Shown piece by piece: positions 5,622 to 6,044 of a stretch of DNA of 6,044 nucleotides. The DNA lies in NCBI GenBank assembly GCA_002713825.1, contig PAUU01000002.1:1-6044 (forward strand), given 5' to 3'. Position 1 is the first letter of the stretch, and every line of letters starts with the position of its first letter. The position numbers were made by a program, and so were the translations under genes. Source of the stretch: Acidiferrobacteraceae bacterium (GTDB lineage: Bacteria > Pseudomonadota > Gammaproteobacteria > Arenicellales > UBA868). The notes beneath the pieces were generated by a model. The model was not told the origin of the DNA. It did no database searches and was given only the letters and a program-made list of their open reading frames with translations.

Positions 5622-6044
5622 TTATTGCGCAGTCTTGATCATTGCGAAGTTGCCCAACGCTTCCGCCATTTCCTCGATTGACGGTGATGTCCGCTCTTGC
5701 GGCTCCGCGAAGACCCCACAGACGAGAGCGGTTACCTGGGGCTGATCTGATGGCTCAAGGCGAAGATAGTGGTTTAGATTCTGCGGCCCCCCTTCGTTCC
5801 ACGCCAGCCACCAGTTGGACCCGACCCCTATGCCGACGGAGACCGAAGAGGCGAGAAGGGTTCTACGCTTAGCAGTCTGTTCCTTGCGCCGGTATTGTTT
5901 TGTCACCGTGAAGGTCGCAGGCGAGATACTGGCGGGTGATTTCATTTCCGCCCGCGGGCGCTTCATGGAGAAATAACAGTAGGGATCATAGGTGTGTTCG
6001 ATCCGGTTAAGCATTTTGCCATGTTGAAAATAGACTCGGGACTT
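5622..6044 (-). CDS. Unrecognised protein, C-terminal part (5' truncated)
   Basis: I do not recognise this gene. The frame is open to the right edge for 140 codons before the stop, reading ...SRVYFQHGKMLNRIEHTYDPYCYFSMKRP. The ATG at 6014 has no Shine-Dalgarno, so the gene probably begins outside the window. Codon third positions are mostly G or C across the whole stretch, which supports real coding. Visible features are a basic patch (KQYRRKEQTAKRR), then a mildly hydrophobic LLASSVSVGIGVG followed by SNWWLAW, and a polar C-terminal half with LEPSDQPQVTALVCGVF and SIEEMAEAL. The RRTLLASS context faintly recalls a Tat signal or a membrane anchor, which would need an internal start; the Met beginning MKSPASI, with GGCGGA before it, is one candidate. 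It is convergent with the outer-membrane gene. Confidence 0.6.
   Translation of the reverse strand, partial: KSRVYFQHGKMLNRIEHTYDPYCYFSMKRPRAEMKSPASISPATFTVTKQYRRKEQTAKRRTLLASSVSVGIGVGSNWWLAWNEGGPQNLNHYLRLEPSDQPQVTALVCGVFAEPQERTSPSIEEMAEALGNFAMIKTAQ

Noticed and set aside
5642..5872. Plus-strand 76-codon open frame opposite the right-edge gene
   Set aside because: Arg/Pro-rich shadow composition. The minus-strand frame is open for much longer and has better codon character.
1..6044. Mobile elements, CRISPR arrays, tRNA/rRNA genes
   Set aside because: No transposase or integrase motifs, regularly spaced repeats, terminal repeats or recognisable tRNA/rRNA sequence were seen on either strand.

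Overview
The window looks like ordinary chromosome from a Gram-negative proteobacterium, most likely a gammaproteobacterium. Nearly every recognisable product belongs to the cell envelope: a murein lytic transglycosylase, an inner-membrane mechanosensitive channel, two exported proteins and an outer-membrane 'transporter'-type barrel. Base composition is moderate (about half G+C by eye). I see no IS elements, CRISPR arrays, tRNA or rRNA genes, or phage genes.

Layout. (1) Positions 1-498, plus strand: the C-terminal catalytic domain of an MltF-like lytic transglycosylase, cut by the left edge. (2) Positions 510-4192, minus strand: a three-gene cluster read right to left. It begins with a large YbiO-type MscS-family channel, followed through a 4-bp ATGA overlap by a small exported protein resembling 17-kDa surface antigens. 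After a 33-39 bp gap comes a 340-aa exported protein of unknown function that looks beta-rich. (3) Positions 4193-4793: a divergent control region with an operator-like dyad, a minus-strand terminator-like hairpin, a possible plus-strand promoter, a small Ala-rich ORF of uncertain start, and two interleaved 8-bp inverted repeats in the leader of the next gene. (4) Positions 4794-5612, plus strand: an exported 272-aa outer-membrane 'transporter'/MetA-like barrel. (5) Positions 5622-6044, minus strand: the C-terminal part of an unrecognised gene that runs off the right edge.

Working together (inference): the minus-strand cluster would place a tension-gated channel in the inner membrane, a small periplasmic or lipid-facing protein, and a probable outer-membrane protein under one promoter. 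That is a plausible envelope-stress or osmotic-adaptation unit. The two convergent gene pairs have only 11 and 9 bp between stop codons and no obvious terminators. The most unusual signals lie in the 4250-4790 control region rather than in the large genes.
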